Source: Serratia fonticola (GTDB taxonomy: Bacteria > Pseudomonadota > Gammaproteobacteria > Enterobacterales > Enterobacteriaceae). From it: a stretch of DNA of 64,000 nucleotides. The DNA lies in contig NZ_CP011254.1 of assembly GCF_001006005.1 (NCBI RefSeq), positions 4,154,001 to 4,218,000 on the forward strand, written 5' to 3'. Each line of letters opens with the position of its first letter. Position 1 is the stretch's first letter. This document shows positions 63,669 through 64,000 of this stretch, piece by piece. The notes beneath the pieces were generated by a model. It ran no database searches. It was given only the letters and a program-made list of their open reading frames with translations, and was not told where the DNA came from. The position numbers were made by a program, and so were the translations under genes.

Positions 63669-64000
63669 CTATCTGCGCCCAAGTTTCATAATGGCTTCAA
63701 GCACCGCCCCGGCGATGGCCCGAGCTTTATCTGACACCGTGGTGTAATCCGCCAGCGTACCGCGTGGGTCGATATCACCGATTTTAGTACCGGTCTTAAC
63801 CTCCAGCCCATCATGCAACAAACCGCGCACCATACCGGAAAGCGGCGCAATCACCGGCACCTCGCCGCAGTTGGCCACTACATCCCCCTCCTGTACCAAA
63901 TCCCCCAAAGCGACGCGACATTGCATAACGCCATCGGCTGGTGCACGGATCACCCTGCGGGTGGTGTGGCCAGCGATATTGCCGGGAATACCGGTATTGG
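63669..64000 (-). CDS. yqeB: YqeB C-terminal part (N-terminus outside window)
   Basis: About 110 C-terminal residues of YqeB, a protein linked to selenium-dependent molybdenum hydroxylases (EF2563 type). The visible part holds TRRVIRAPADGVMQCRVALG, then GDVVANCGEVPVIAPLSGMV and GLEVKTGTKIGDIDPRG, a biotinyl/lipoyl-like barrel. The frame is open to the window edge with no start. Convergent orientation to yqeA is as in E. coli. Confidence 0.88.
   Translation of the reverse strand, partial: NTGIPGNIAGHTTRRVIRAPADGVMQCRVALGDLVQEGDVVANCGEVPVIAPLSGMVRGLLHDGLEVKTGTKIGDIDPRGTLADYTTVSDKARAIAGAVLEAIMKLGRR

Noticed and set aside
1..64000. CRISPR arrays, tRNA or rRNA genes, prophage or integrase
   Set aside because: No regularly spaced repeats, tRNA-like cloverleaf ends or phage/integrase proteins were noticed on reading both strands; no computed search was possible.

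Overview
The window looks like a chromosomal segment of an enterobacterium (Enterobacterales). A Serratia-like member of the Yersiniaceae is my best guess, from protein similarity to Escherichia coli orthologues, moderately high GC in the core genes and enterobacterial intergenic palindromes. The genus is inference. It holds four blocks.

(1) Positions 1-16.9 kb: a complete one-locus formate hydrogenlyase of the hydrogenase-4 type. The leftward run is hydN-hyfABCDEFGHI-hyfJ(hycH)-hycI-fdhF. fdhF is cut by the window edge and carries an in-frame UGA for selenocysteine 140. Divergently transcribed are hypA-hypC-fhlA. Sigma-54 type -24/-12 elements precede hypA (perfect), fdhF (good) and hydN (weaker). 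A palindromic candidate FhlA site lies between the divergent operons. Electrons would flow from formate (FdhF) through HydN/HyfA and the HyfH/HyfI iron-sulphur chain to the HyfG nickel site, with HyfB/C/D/E/F as membrane arm. HycI, HypA and HypC mature the enzyme and FhlA switches it on.

(2) Positions 16.9-24.5 kb: an AT-richer regulatory island. It has a LuxR-type protein, two paralogous membrane-anchored winged-helix regulators, an EvgS/BvgS-style hybrid kinase (PAS-HisKA-HATPase-receiver-Hpt), an RcsB-like response regulator and a FidL-like membrane protein. No obvious target operon lies beside it. This is the part least explained by known systems.

(3) Positions 24.5-54.3 kb: a type VI secretion system in the gene order of the Vibrio cholerae VAS cluster. 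hcp is divergent. Then come tssB-tssC-tssE-tssF-tssG-fha-tssJ-tssK-tssL-tssH-(VasH-like)-vasI-tssA-tssM-vasL-vgrG-eagR-rhs-immunity. Oddities are a VasH-like protein without the AAA+ domain, a degenerate FHA domain, a VgrG with a roughly 140-residue N-terminal extension built on three exact-length 60-bp tandem repeats, and an Rhs effector with a prePAAR/PAAR head and an AT-rich AHH nuclease tip next to its likely immunity gene. Two SymE-like proteins and an XRE repressor-like protein follow on the other strand.

(4) Positions 54.6-64.0 kb: the ygeV / ygeW-ygeX-ygeY-hyuA-yqeA / yqeB cluster (sigma-54 activator, carbamoyltransferase-like protein, diaminopropionate ammonia-lyase, M20 peptidase-like enzyme, hydantoinase, carbamate kinase, partial YqeB). 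It is associated with anaerobic purine/ureide-type nitrogen metabolism. Its intergenic gaps hold several palindromic repeat elements, two of them flanked by long inverted CCCTCACCCCAACCCTCTCC arms.

Sigma-54 regulation is a theme: two full-length enhancer-binding proteins (FhlA, YgeV), one stripped-down relative, and four candidate -24/-12 promoters. No tRNA, rRNA, CRISPR array, transposase or integrase was seen.
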